Source of the DNA: Acidimicrobiales bacterium mtb01
GTDB lineage: Bacteria > Actinomycetota > Acidimicrobiia > Acidimicrobiales > Ilumatobacteraceae
Assembly (NCBI GenBank): GCA_004379135.1
Contig: NBNI01000007.1
Span: 545,501-609,500, forward strand
DNA length: 64,000 nucleotides
Reading direction: 5' to 3'
Positions 33,531 through 42,137 of this stretch are shown piece after piece (within the stretch, counting starts at the first letter, position 1; every line of letters begins with the position of its first letter). The translations under genes were made by a program, and so were the position numbers. The notes beneath the pieces are model-generated. The model was not told the origin of the DNA. It saw nothing but the letters and a program-made list of their open reading frames with translations, and ran no database searches.

Positions 33531-34486
33531 CAGCGGTTTCCGTCCAACTTCGGATCGGTCGCGTCGCGCAGGCCGTCGCCCACGAAATTCACGCACAGCG
33601 ACACCAGGATCAGGATCACGCACGGGAAGACGACCAGCCACCAATACCCGGGCAAGAGGGCTCCCTTGGCACCTCCGACCAACTTGCCGAGCGAGGTGGC
33701 GCCGGCGCCCGGCTGGGGACCGTAACCGAAGAACCCGAGAGTCGCCTCGGCGATGATGTTGCCCGACACCGCGAAGGTGAGGGCCACGAGGATCGGACCA
33801 GCCGAGTTCGGCAGCAGGTGGCGAAGGACGATGCGCGTGTTGCTCGCGCCGAGGGCTCGGGCTGCTTCGACGAACTCGCGTTCCTTGAGTGCGAGAACCT
33901 GCCCGCGCATCAGACGAGCAACGCCCATCCAGCCGAACAGCACGAACAGGATCACCACGAATCGAATCGAGGTGGGATTGCCGACGATCGGTTTGAGCCA
34001 GGGAACGTTCGACATCACGCTCCGCAACACGAGCAATGTGACCAGGAAGGGGAAGGCGAGGAACAGGTCGGTGACCCGCATCAGCAGATCGTCGATCCAG
34101 CCGCCGCGCAATCCTGCCACCGCACCGATGGCCACACCGAGGATCGTTCCGAAGAAGGCCGAGGCCAAACCGATCAGGATCGACACCCGCAGTCCGTAGA
34201 TGAGGCGGCTGTAGAGGTCACGACCGATGTCGTCGGTACCCAGCCAGGCGATTCCGCGGGGACTCAGGAATGAATTCGGCTTCTCTGGGCTCGTCTTGAA
34301 GACGGCTTCATTGACTCCGTAACGCGCGGTGAAGGGGGCCAACAGGATGAACAGCACCATGATGCCGAGGATGATCAGAGAGATCAGCGCGGCTCGGTGC
34401 TTGACGAAGCGGCGAACCGCCATGCGCCGTGGCGACATGGACTCGGCTCGCAAGCCGACCGCGGAATCGACGGATTCTTCAGCCAA
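33530..34486 (-). CDS. oppC: oligopeptide ABC transporter permease OppC
   Basis: This is an inner-membrane permease of the PepT importer, 318 residues. An N-terminal helix ([19 protein letters not shown]) is followed by a periplasmic stretch with [23 protein letters not shown] and five more helices. The EAA loop that docks the ATPases reads [24 protein letters not shown]. The start is TTG at 34486, inside the oppB tail, with GAGGA six bases upstream. Overlap with oppB is 8 nt. Confidence 0.9.
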   Translation of the reverse strand: [318 protein letters not shown]

Positions 34487-35462
34487 GGCGGATCCTCGGG
34501 TCCAGGACCGCGTACAGAACGTCTGCCAACAGGTTGAAAGCGATCACCACGAGGGTGAAGAAGAACATCCACGGCATCATCTGCGGGAAGTCGCCGTTGT
34601 CGTAGGCACCGAGGAAGAAGTCGCCCAGACCCGGATACGAGAAGATCCGCTCGGTGATGATCAGGCCACCGAGAATCGCCCCGATGTCGATGGCGGCCAC
34701 CGTCACGATGGGAATGAGGGCGTTGCGGAGCGCGTGGCGGACGAGCACTCGGCGTTCGCTGATGCCCTTCGACCGGGCCGTGCGCATGTATTCGCTGTTC
34801 AGAACTTCGAGCAGCGAGGCTCGCATGTACCGCGCGTACACGGCCACGACCTGGATGACCACCACCGTGACCGGCAGGATCATGTGTTTGATCATGAGGA
34901 CGAGGTCGAAGCCTCGATGGCCCGGTGGATACACGCCGGAGGTCGGCAGGAGTGATTGACCGAACCACTTGCTCCAGTAGACGGCGAAGAGGAGCTGCAG
35001 CAGAAGTGCCGACACGTACGGCGGGGTGGAAATGGCCACGAACGAGCTCGTGCTCACCGTGGCGTCACGCAGACCGCCCGGCTTGAGGGCCACGAAGATT
35101 CCGAACGACAGACCGATCAGGATGCCAAGGAAGGTCGCCGTAAGGCCGAGCCTGAGGGTGTTGAACATCGCGTCGCGGAACTCGGGCCACACCTCGCGGC
35201 TGCCCTTGATGCTGCGGGGCCAGTCGAAGGTGACGAAACCCTGCAGCCATTGCAAGTATCCGCGGACGTAGCCCCCGAAACCTTCGTAGAGGCCGTTGGT
35301 CTCGATGTACTGCTGGATCTTCTTCTCGGACGCGCGCTGGTTGACCCGGAGGTAACTGGCGAGCGGGTCGGTACCGACTCGTAGGGCCACGTACACGACG
35401 AACGTGATGATCAGCGTCATGGGCAGGGCCCACATCAAACGCCGCATCACGAATCTGAACAC
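34479..35462 (-). CDS. oppB: oligopeptide ABC transporter permease OppB
   Basis: This is a six-helix permease of the peptide importer. The first helix is MWALPMTLIITFVVYVALRV. A long periplasmic segment follows it (ASEKKIQQYIETNGLYEGFGGYVRGYLQW), which is larger than in many OppB. The EAA loop is EYMRTARSKGISERRVLVRHALRNAL. I choose GTG at 35462 (327 residues) because GGGGGA lies five bases upstream and the resulting N-terminus (FRFVMRRLMWAL) is typical. The ATG at 35486 is possible but has no ribosome binding site. Confidence 0.88.
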   Translation of the reverse strand: MFRFVMRRLMWALPMTLIITFVVYVALRVGTDPLASYLRVNQRASEKKIQQYIETNGLYEGFGGYVRGYLQWLQGFVTFDWPRSIKGSREVWPEFRDAMFNTLRLGLTATFLGILIGLSFGIFVALKPGGLRDATVSTSSFVAISTPPYVSALLLQLLFAVYWSKWFGQSLLPTSGVYPPGHRGFDLVLMIKHMILPVTVVVIQVVAVYARYMRASLLEVLNSEYMRTARSKGISERRVLVRHALRNALIPIVTVAAIDIGAILGGLIITERIFSYPGLGDFFLGAYDNGDFPQMMPWMFFFTLVVIAFNLLADVLYAVLDPRIRLG

Positions 35463-35506
35463 CGATCCCCCATCCCCTCGATACATATTCGAGCATAAAC
35501 GAGAAC

Positions 35507-35534
35507 GAGGGGCCGGTCGAAAGACCGGCCCCTC
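35507..35534 (-). terminator. intercistronic hairpin between oppA and oppB
   Basis: A perfect 12-bp stem (GAGGGGCCGGTC / GACCGGCCCCTC) closes a 4-nt loop. It begins 23 nt after the oppA stop, and on the transcript strand is followed by GTTCTCGTTTATG, a weak T-rich tract. It could partly end transcription after oppA or protect the oppA mRNA 3' end, giving more binding protein than permease, as is common in such operons. Confidence 0.75.
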
Positions 35535-35557
35535 GCCCTACGGGTATTGCAACGAGA

Positions 35558-37297
35558 TCAGAGGATCTCGACGACCGGCTCCTTGGTCACGAGGTTCGTG
35601 ATCACGAGCTTTCCGTCATTGGTGGTGTCCCACACGTTCGGGAGGATGGGGAAGGCGGTGAGCCATACCATCCACGACGAGTTGGCGCACTCGGTGACCG
35701 GGTTCAAGCACTCCGGCCACTGCTCGGCACCGAGGACGATCTGACCGTCGCCATCGACGTCTTCCCACTTCGAGAAGTTGTTGAATGCGCGGTAGTTGTT
35801 GAGTTCGGCATCGACCGGACCAGCGAGGCGATCGGTGCGCCAGAAGCCCGACTTCGGGAACTGGAACAGCGGAAGCATCACGTAGTCACCGGCCATCAGC
35901 TTGAGCGCGTCCTTGACGAGCTGAGCGCGCTCGGCTTCGTCGACGGTCACGTCCGACTTCTCGAGGAGAGCGCTCGCTTCCTCGTTGCACCAACCAGTTG
36001 AGTTCTGACCCTGCTGGCTGTTGGCCTCGCTCGGAATCTGCGCACAGGTGAACGAACTCACGAGGTACGCCGGGTCCGGCGGGGCGGTGCTGATGTACAT
36101 GGCCATGTCGTAGTCGAGGGCTGGCAGACGCTGCTGGAAGTAGCAAGCGGCATCGCAGTTGTCGGCGACGACGTTGAAGCCGGCTGCCTGGAGCAGCGGG
36201 ATCAGGAAGGCCTGGGTGTTCTCACGGCGGGTGTTGCCGGTGTTGATGATCCAGCGGATCGTCGGGGCGTTGCCGTCCTTGGCCCAGTAGCCCTCGCCGT
36301 TCTTGGTCCAGCCGTTGGCCTCGAGGAGAGCGACTGCTCCCTCGGGATCGAACTGGTCGGCGAACGCCTCATCGCAGTACTGGCCGGGAACGATCGGACC
36401 GCAATTGAGGAGCTTGCCCTTGCCTTCGGAGAGCGGGATGTAGATCTGCTCGAAGACGGCGTCGCGGTCGATCGACTTGGCGAAGGCCTCGCGGAAGATC
36501 GGATCGGAGAACGGACCGCCGCGGGCCGGATCGGCCTGCAGGTAGAAGCCTTCGTAGTCGCCACCGAAGTCGATCTTGCTGGTGACGTTCGCGTCGCTCA
36601 GAGCGTCGGAAATACCGGCGAAGAACTGCGGGTAGATGAAGTCGACTTCACCGGCGAGCAGAGCGGCGCTCTGCGTGTCGAAGTCGGCGAACGGAACAGC
36701 AACGACGCGCTCGACCGTCGGGGCGTCGCCCCAATAGTTGGGGTTCGGCACGTAGACGAGCTGGTCGGGACTGAACGACTCCATCATCCACTCGCGGCCC
36801 GACACCTGGTTGAGCGATGCGAAATCACCCGAGATGTCGTTGCAGTCGGCCACGGCGCTGGCCTGGATCAGGCCGCCGAAGAGGAGCTTGTACGGCGCGT
36901 ACACGGCATTGAAGGTCACGACGACCTGCTTGCTGCTCTCGCCGGCTTCGATCGAGATGATCTTGTCGTAACCCGTGGTGCTGATCGACCCCGGGGTGTT
37001 GAGAGTGGCGTTCACGGAGCACTGGAAGTCGGCCACCGTGATGGGGCACCCGTCCTGCCACACGGCATCGGGGCTGATGTCGAAGGTGATCTTCATGGCG
37101 GCGTCGCCTTCGGCTCCGCCAGCACCACCTTCGAGAACATCGGGACCGCAATCAGCGGCCGGGGCCTCGGTGGCGGGTGCCTCCGAGGCGGGAGTGCTGG
37201 CTTCGCTACCCGAATCGCCGTCGTCGCCGCCGCAGGCAGCGAGAATGAGAGCGACTCCCGTGGCGAAAGCGAGCACCTTGCTCGTTTTCTTGGACAT
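35558..37297 (-). CDS. oppA: oligopeptide ABC transporter substrate-binding lipoprotein
   Basis: This is the surface receptor of the peptide importer, SBP_bac_5 family, 579 residues. The lipoprotein signal peptide is MSKKTSKVLAFATGVALILAAC, with the lipobox Cys at 22. A Ser/Ala/Glu-rich linker (residues ~24-50) tethers the binding domain. The domain includes FDISPDAVWQDGCPITVADF and later FREAFAKSIDRDAVFEQIYIP, typical of family 5 proteins. It has many Cys (for example in CNDISGDF, CGPIVPGQYCDEAF and CDAACYFQQ), suggesting disulfides. AGGAGG precedes the ATG by four bases. The ligand may be peptides or another polar compound. Confidence 0.9.
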   Translation of the reverse strand: MSKKTSKVLAFATGVALILAACGGDDGDSGSEASTPASEAPATEAPAADCGPDVLEGGAGGAEGDAAMKITFDISPDAVWQDGCPITVADFQCSVNATLNTPGSISTTGYDKIISIEAGESSKQVVVTFNAVYAPYKLLFGGLIQASAVADCNDISGDFASLNQVSGREWMMESFSPDQLVYVPNPNYWGDAPTVERVVAVPFADFDTQSAALLAGEVDFIYPQFFAGISDALSDANVTSKIDFGGDYEGFYLQADPARGGPFSDPIFREAFAKSIDRDAVFEQIYIPLSEGKGKLLNCGPIVPGQYCDEAFADQFDPEGAVALLEANGWTKNGEGYWAKDGNAPTIRWIINTGNTRRENTQAFLIPLLQAAGFNVVADNCDAACYFQQRLPALDYDMAMYISTAPPDPAYLVSSFTCAQIPSEANSQQGQNSTGWCNEEASALLEKSDVTVDEAERAQLVKDALKLMAGDYVMLPLFQFPKSGFWRTDRLAGPVDAELNNYRAFNNFSKWEDVDGDGQIVLGAEQWPECLNPVTECANSSWMVWLTAFPILPNVWDTTNDGKLVITNLVTKEPVVEIL

Positions 37298-37395
37298 GGA
37301 ACCTCCTGGTCAGGTGGTGGAGGGATACGGGTCGAACGACCACGGGGTCTCCCCCCGCCCGCTGACCATCCTCCCCGGTGGACGCGGCGTCGGAC

Positions 37396-37401
37396 AGGTT
37401 A
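37396..37401 (-). promoter_or_regulatory. possible -10 box for the opp operon
   Basis: TAACCT on the minus strand in the 145-nt gap between tpiA and oppA would give a leader of roughly 90 nt. No clear -35 box is present. I see no terminator with a T tract in this gap after tpiA. Confidence 0.3.
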
Positions 37402-37442
37402 TCAGCGGTCAACCGGCAGGTGGACGGGTGCCGCGGCCGAGG

Positions 37443-38234
37443 TCAGGAAGAGTGAGACGGGTACTGCACGATGCGGGCGAATTCGTCGGGATCGAGACTG
37501 GCTCCGCCGACCAGGGCACCGTCGATGTCGGGCTGGGCCATGAGTTCGGCCACATTGCCGGCCTTGACCGAGCCACCGTACTGAATCCGCACCGTACGGG
37601 CGGTTTCGGCTCCCCACTTCTCCCCGATCACACGGCGGATCGCACCGCACACGTCCTGGGCATCGGCCGCGGTCGCCGTCAGACCCGTGCCGATGGCCCA
37701 GATGGGTTCATAGGCCACGACCAGATCGGCCACCTGGGAAGCGTTCCGCCCCGCCAGTGATCCGAGGACCTGACCGGACACCCGATCGAGGGTCTGCCCG
37801 GCCTCGCGCTCCCCCTGGGTCTCTCCGACGCAGACGATGGGGGTCATCTTGTGGGACTGCACGGCGGCCGCCTTCTTGGCGACGACGTCGTCGGTCTCGC
37901 CGAAGAACTGGCGCCGCTCGCTGTGGCCGCAGATGACGTATCGAACGCCCAACTTGGCGAGGAACGCGGGCGACACCTCTCCCGTGAAGGCGCCCTTCTC
38001 CTCCTGATGGGTGTTCTGGGCACCCAGAGCGAACTGGAGCTCGTCGGCCTCGATCAGCGTCTGGACACTACGGATGTCGGTGAAGGGTGGATGAAGACTG
38101 ACGTCCACCTTGGCGAAGTCGTCCTTCGTGACGAGGTAACTCAACTTCTGGACCAACTGGATGGCCTCGTAATGGTTCAGGTTCATCTTCCAGTTGCCGC
38201 TGATGAGCGGGCGTCGGTCGTGTTCAGCGGGCAT
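37443..38234 (-). CDS. tpiA: triosephosphate isomerase
   Basis: This enzyme interconverts dihydroxyacetone phosphate and glyceraldehyde 3-phosphate. All active-site elements are present: Asn/Lys in SGNWKMN near residue 12, His in YVICGHSERRQFFGET near 97, and Glu with loop 6 in VAYEPIWAIGTG near 169. The phosphate-binding IQYGGSVKAGN and LVGGASLD follow. It has 263 residues. The ATG at 38234 lies inside the pgk tail (11-nt overlap), so gap-pgk-tpiA is one translational unit. Confidence 0.97.
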   Translation of the reverse strand: MPAEHDRRPLISGNWKMNLNHYEAIQLVQKLSYLVTKDDFAKVDVSLHPPFTDIRSVQTLIEADELQFALGAQNTHQEEKGAFTGEVSPAFLAKLGVRYVICGHSERRQFFGETDDVVAKKAAAVQSHKMTPIVCVGETQGEREAGQTLDRVSGQVLGSLAGRNASQVADLVVAYEPIWAIGTGLTATAADAQDVCGAIRRVIGEKWGAETARTVRIQYGGSVKAGNVAELMAQPDIDGALVGGASLDPDEFARIVQYPSHSS

Positions 38235-39354
38235 TGGGGGCCTTTCTCAGGGCGTCGAGACCAGGAAGATCGCCGAGTTCGAGCAATTCGAGCGACGCGC
38301 CTCCGCCGGTGGACACGTGGTCGATCCGATCGTCGAGACCGAATTGGGCGAGGGCGGCCGCGGAATCACCACCGCCCACGACGGTGAACGCCTTGGTGTC
38401 GGCCATGGCCTGCGCGACGGTGCGCGTGCCGTTGGCGAATCGTTCGTCTTCGAACATTCCCATCGGACCGTTCCAGAAGACCGTGCGCGAATCCATGATG
38501 ATGTCGGTGAACGCCGCCGCCGATCCGGGGCCGATGTCGAAGCCCTTCGCACCGGGCGGAAGTCGACGACCGAACGTCGCGTACCGCCCATCGGCATCGA
38601 CTCCGGTGATGTCCTCCGGCAGATGAATGGGCTTCGGCTGCGCGAGGAGTCGTCGACACGTGTCGACCTGGTCGGGCTCGAAGAGCGAGTCGCCGATCGG
38701 AAGACCCTGCGCCGCCATGAAGGTGAAGCACATCGCCCCGCCGATGACCAGAGCATCGACCACGTCGAGCAACGCCTCGACCACACCCAACTTGTCGGAG
38801 ATCTTCGAGCCACCCAGCACCGCCACGAACGGATGCTTGGGTCGATGACGCAGGTCCAGCAACACTTCGACCTCGCGCCGAAGGAGCTGACCCATCGCCG
38901 AGGGCAATGTGACCGGCGGACCGACGATCGACGCGTGCGCGCGATGCGCCGCGCCGAACGCGTCGTTCACGTACAGATCGATTCCCGACACGAGAGCGGC
39001 GACGAAGGCCGGGTCGTTCTTCTCCTCACCCGGATCGAAGCGGAGGTTCTCGAGGAGCTCGACACCAGGAGCGAGTTCGGCCAATCGGCGACGCACCGGC
39101 TGCATCGAGTACTTCGCTTCCGGAGAGCCCTTGGGGCGACCGAGATGGCTCGCGCAGACGACCGTCGCCCCCCGCGAGGTCAGCCACTCGATGGTGGGCA
39201 GAGCCGCCCGGATCCTGAAGTCGTCCGTGATGACGCGCTCACCCGACGCCGACGTCTCCATCGGCACGTTGAAGTCGGTGCGGACCAGGACGCGCTTGCC
39301 AGCCACGTCTCCGAGATCGTCGAGGGTCGGGATGTCGCGGTACACGACGCTCAC
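38224..39354 (-). CDS. pgk: phosphoglycerate kinase
   Basis: This enzyme transfers phosphate from 1,3-bisphosphoglycerate to ADP. It has RVLVRTDFNVPM near residue 20, the substrate motif SHLGRPKG, ELLENLRFDPGEEKND, LYVNDAFGAAHRAHAS, the hinge VLGGSKISDKLGV and the nucleotide motif VGGGDSAAAL with STGGGASLELLE. At 376 residues it is slightly short (usual ~395-415). GTG at 39354 overlaps the gap stop (GTGA); a GTG three codons downstream is an alternative. Confidence 0.96.
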   Translation of the reverse strand: MSVVYRDIPTLDDLGDVAGKRVLVRTDFNVPMETSASGERVITDDFRIRAALPTIEWLTSRGATVVCASHLGRPKGSPEAKYSMQPVRRRLAELAPGVELLENLRFDPGEEKNDPAFVAALVSGIDLYVNDAFGAAHRAHASIVGPPVTLPSAMGQLLRREVEVLLDLRHRPKHPFVAVLGGSKISDKLGVVEALLDVVDALVIGGAMCFTFMAAQGLPIGDSLFEPDQVDTCRRLLAQPKPIHLPEDITGVDADGRYATFGRRLPPGAKGFDIGPGSAAAFTDIIMDSRTVFWNGPMGMFEDERFANGTRTVAQAMADTKAFTVVGGGDSAAALAQFGLDDRIDHVSTGGGASLELLELGDLPGLDALRKAPNAR

Positions 39355-40370
39355 CGACGCTTGGGGACTTTGGCTCCCGCGAAGAGAGTGGTGTCGACGA
39401 GCCGGTTGCTGTAACCCCACTCGTTGTCGTACCACGCCAAAACCTTCACCATCTTGCCCATGCTCGCCGTGAGGCCGGCGTCGAAGATGCTGCTGTGCGG
39501 GTCGGTCACGATGTCGCTCGACACGATCGGGTCCTCGGTGTAGCGCAGCACTCCCTTGAGCGGACCACTCGCAGCGGCCTTCTTGAACGCGGCATTGATC
39601 TGCTCGACCGTGGCGGCCTTCTTGAGATTGGCGGTGAAGTCGACGATCGAGCCGGTGGGCACCGGTACCCGAAGGGAGGTTCCATCGAGCTTGCCCTTCA
39701 TGCTCTCGAGCACGAGGCTGGTGGCCCGAGCCGCTCCGGTGGAGGTGGGCACGATGTTGATGGCGGCCCCACGAGCCCGACGAAGGTCCTTGTGCGGCCC
39801 GTCGACGAGCATCTGATCGCCGGTGTAGGCGTGCACCGTCTGCATGAGACCCTGCTCGACGCCGAAGTTGTCATCGAGCACCTTGACCAGTGGCACGAAG
39901 CAATTGGTCGTGCAACTGGCGTTCGAGACGACCTTGTGCTTCTTGAAGTCGAAATCCTTGTGGTTGACGCCGAACACGAACGTCGCGTCGGCGTTGTCGC
40001 ACGGCGCCGACACGATCACCAGCGGGGCGCCGCCGGCCAGGTGTGCCGCGGCCGAATCGCGCTTGGTGAAGCTTCCGGTGCTCTCGATGACGACATCGAC
40101 CTTCAGATCGCCCCAAGGAAGACTCTTGGGGTCGCGCTCGCTGAGAACCTTGATCTCGCGACCGTCGACGCTGATGCCGGACTTCGTCGCCTTGATGGTG
40201 AAGGGCAGCTGACCCAGCACCGAGTCGTACTTCAGCAGGTGGGCCATCGTGTCGAGCGAGCCGAGATCGTTGACCGCCACGATCTCGATGTCGGCGCCCC
40301 GGCTGTTGACAGCCCGGAAGAAATTGCGGCCGATCCGACCGAATCCGTTGATACCGACCCGAACTGTCAC
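39351..40370 (-). CDS. gap: glyceraldehyde-3-phosphate dehydrogenase
   Basis: This is glycolytic NAD-dependent GAPDH. The Rossmann motif is VGINGFGRIGRNFFRA. The catalytic Cys is in VSNASCTTNCFVPL near 155, and the catalytic His follows in QTVHAYTGDQ. The phosphate loop TSTGAARA and the C-terminal WYDNEWGYSNRLVDT complete the pattern. It has 339 residues. GTG at 40370 follows GAGGAG at a 6-nt spacing. It is the first gene of gap-pgk-tpiA. Confidence 0.97.
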   Translation of the reverse strand: MTVRVGINGFGRIGRNFFRAVNSRGADIEIVAVNDLGSLDTMAHLLKYDSVLGQLPFTIKATKSGISVDGREIKVLSERDPKSLPWGDLKVDVVIESTGSFTKRDSAAAHLAGGAPLVIVSAPCDNADATFVFGVNHKDFDFKKHKVVSNASCTTNCFVPLVKVLDDNFGVEQGLMQTVHAYTGDQMLVDGPHKDLRRARGAAINIVPTSTGAARATSLVLESMKGKLDGTSLRVPVPTGSIVDFTANLKKAATVEQINAAFKKAAASGPLKGVLRYTEDPIVSSDIVTDPHSSIFDAGLTASMGKMVKVLAWYDNEWGYSNRLVDTTLFAGAKVPKRR

Positions 40371-40427
40371 GGTTCACTCCTCGTTTCTGGGATCCAGCGC
40401 TGGCGCCGTTCCCGGCGTCGCGGCTCG

Positions 40428-40433
40428 AAGTTA
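40428..40433 (-). promoter_or_regulatory. possible -10 box for gap-pgk-tpiA
   Basis: TAACTT on the minus strand lies about 58 nt before the gap start, leaving a leader of about 50 nt with a GAGGAG ribosome binding site (40377-40382). Just upstream, 40441-40456 (GGCCCGGGACCGGGCC) can fold into a short GC hairpin after rapZ without a T tract. Confidence 0.35.
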
Positions 40434-40467
40434 GTTCGTCGGCCCGGGACCGGGCCTCATCAACCCG

Positions 40468-41316
40468 TCACGAACGACTGACGTCACGGTGGCTCGTGCG
40501 GACGGGCTGACCCGAGGAGCGCAGGCGCTGGGCCACCTCCTCGGCCACGACCACCGACCGATGGCGTCCGCCAGTGCAGCCGATCGCGACAGTGAGATAA
40601 CTCTTCCCCTCGGCGGCGTACTCGGGGAGAATGCCTGAGAGCATCTCGACCAGGTCGCCCACGAATTTTCCGGCCGCCGGTCGATCGAGGACGAATCGAC
40701 GTACCGGCTCGTCGTGACCGGTCATTGGTCGCAGTGCTTCGTCCCAATGCGGATTGGGGAGGAACCGGACGTCCATGACGATGTCGGCGTCCATGGGAAG
40801 ACCGTGTTTGAACCCGAACGACTCGACCGCTACCTGGAGTCGCTCGCCGGATCCGTCATCGAAGACTCCCACCAGCCGCGACTTCAACTGGTGGACGTTG
40901 AGCGAAGTCGTGTCGATGACCAGATCGCAATCGCCCTTCATCGCCTCGAGAAGGCCGCGCTCGGCCTCGATCGCTTCGAGGAGGCCGTCGCTCTCCGAGG
41001 CGAAAGGATGCCGACGACGCGTCGCTTCGTACCGCTTCACGAGTTCGGCGGTCGAGGCATCGAGGTAGACGACGCGCACCCGATGCCCTTGGCCACGCAA
41101 GCCGGCCACCTTGGGCATCAGTTCGAGGTGCTGACGACCGGCCACCAGGGCCAAGCGGTCGATGTTCGATCCCGGCGCACTGGCCAACTCGACGATCGTT
41201 TCCACGAGGGTGGTCGGCAGATTGTCGACCACGTACCACCCGAGATCCTCGAGCACGGCCGCGGTAGCGCTTCGCCCGGCTCCGGACAGACCTGTGATCA
41301 CGAGGATGTCAGCCAC
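40468..41316 (-). CDS. rapZ: RNase adapter / nucleotide-binding protein RapZ (YvcJ)
   Basis: This is a P-loop nucleotide-binding protein of the RapZ/YvcJ family, linked to amino-sugar metabolism in proteobacteria and of unclear role in actinobacteria. Walker A is ITGLSGAGRSATA, with the Arg seen in actinobacterial members. WYVVDNLPTTL, YLDASTAELVKRYEATRRRHP and the C-terminal VAIGCTGGRHRSVVVAEEVA with FLPNPHW are diagnostic. It has 282 residues. GTG at 41316 has a TAGCGT box 8 nt upstream. The genes normally following it, yvcK and whiA, are missing; gap comes next. Confidence 0.93.
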   Translation of the reverse strand: MADILVITGLSGAGRSATAAVLEDLGWYVVDNLPTTLVETIVELASAPGSNIDRLALVAGRQHLELMPKVAGLRGQGHRVRVVYLDASTAELVKRYEATRRRHPFASESDGLLEAIEAERGLLEAMKGDCDLVIDTTSLNVHQLKSRLVGVFDDGSGERLQVAVESFGFKHGLPMDADIVMDVRFLPNPHWDEALRPMTGHDEPVRRFVLDRPAAGKFVGDLVEMLSGILPEYAAEGKSYLTVAIGCTGGRHRSVVVAEEVAQRLRSSGQPVRTSHRDVSRS

Positions 41317-41324
41317 TGGACGAC

Positions 41325-41330
41325 ACGCTA
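41325..41330 (-). promoter_or_regulatory. -10 box for rapZ
   Basis: TAGCGT on the minus strand ends 8 nt before the GTG start at 41316, with no ribosome binding site. It lies in the 33-nt gap after the methyltransferase. Confidence 0.4.
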
Positions 41331-41349
41331 CTTCCGTCGCCGTGGGCGT

Positions 41350-42093
41350 TCAGGTCGACTCCGACGACGAACGCTTCACCATGCGCAAGTAGAGAAGACG
41401 CGGGATCGTCGCCGCGGCTTCGTACTCGGCGGCTCGGGCGAGGAATCCGGGCGGAGGTTCGGGTTCTTCCATCCATTCGACGAAGAGTCCGTGTCGGGCC
41501 GCCGCATTCACATAACGACTGAGGGGCCGATGCACGAACGGAATGAAGACGTCCTTCTCCACCTCTTCCACGGTCGTCTGCTCGACCAGATAGTCGCCGA
41601 TCCGCCAGTACTGCTCGGGGGGATCGAGCACCTGATCGTCGATCCAACCCGAACCAGGCGTCTGCAGCAGCGGGTGATTCAGGAAGAAGCAGAAGCGACC
41701 ACCGGGGCGAAGCACCCGCGACACCTCTCGCAGTGCGCTGTCGACGGCGTCGATGTGCTCGAACACGAGACAGGCCACCACCGCGTCGAAGGACTCGTCG
41801 GCGAGGGGCAAGCCGGCCGCCTCGCAGCGGAGAACCTCGACGCCACCACCGCGACGCGCGGCCACGGCGATCTGATTCCAGGTCGGATCGACTCCCAGCA
41901 CGAAATCGGCCCCGCACCGACGGGCCAGCCGAGCCACCTGCCCGTCGCCGCAACCGACGTCCAGGACTCGACGGGCCCCCGTCAACTCTCGCGCCGCGAG
42001 GGGCAGGATCTGTTCGACGTATTCGGGATCGGCACCTTCGGTGAAGCCCTCGATCCACCACGAGGCGTTGCGCTCCCACAGGTCGTCGTCCAC
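41350..42093 (-). CDS. class I SAM-dependent methyltransferase
   Basis: This is a 247-residue methyltransferase of the UbiE/type 11 kind. The SAM-binding motif I is RVLDVGCGDGQVARLA near 42. The acidic motif II is LGVDPTWNQIAVA, and FDAVVACLVFEHIDAVDSALREVSRVLRPGGRFCFFLNHP covers motifs III-IV. The acceptor is unknown. The GTG start at 42093 is set by a TACCCT -10 box 6 nt upstream; the longer frame crosses the divergent promoter region. It is followed by rapZ after 33 nt. Confidence 0.85.
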   Translation of the reverse strand: MDDDLWERNASWWIEGFTEGADPEYVEQILPLAARELTGARRVLDVGCGDGQVARLARRCGADFVLGVDPTWNQIAVAARRGGGVEVLRCEAAGLPLADESFDAVVACLVFEHIDAVDSALREVSRVLRPGGRFCFFLNHPLLQTPGSGWIDDQVLDPPEQYWRIGDYLVEQTTVEEVEKDVFIPFVHRPLSRYVNAAARHGLFVEWMEEPEPPPGFLARAAEYEAAATIPRLLYLRMVKRSSSEST

Positions 42094-42099
42094 CTTCCG

Positions 42100-42105
42100 A
42101 GGGTA
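42100..42105 (-). promoter_or_regulatory. -10 box of leaderless promoter for the methyltransferase
   Basis: TACCCT on the minus strand ends 6 nt before the GTG at 42093. It faces the divergent LLM promoter 20 bp away. Confidence 0.5.
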
Positions 42106-42125
42106 GCCCTGCCGACCGTTCCACC

Positions 42126-42131
42126 TACGGT
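42126..42131 (+). promoter_or_regulatory. -10 box of leaderless promoter for the LLM gene
   Basis: TACGGT ends 6 nt before the ATG at 42138. The two divergent start codons are only 44 bp apart. Confidence 0.5.
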
Positions 42132-42137
42132 GATCGC

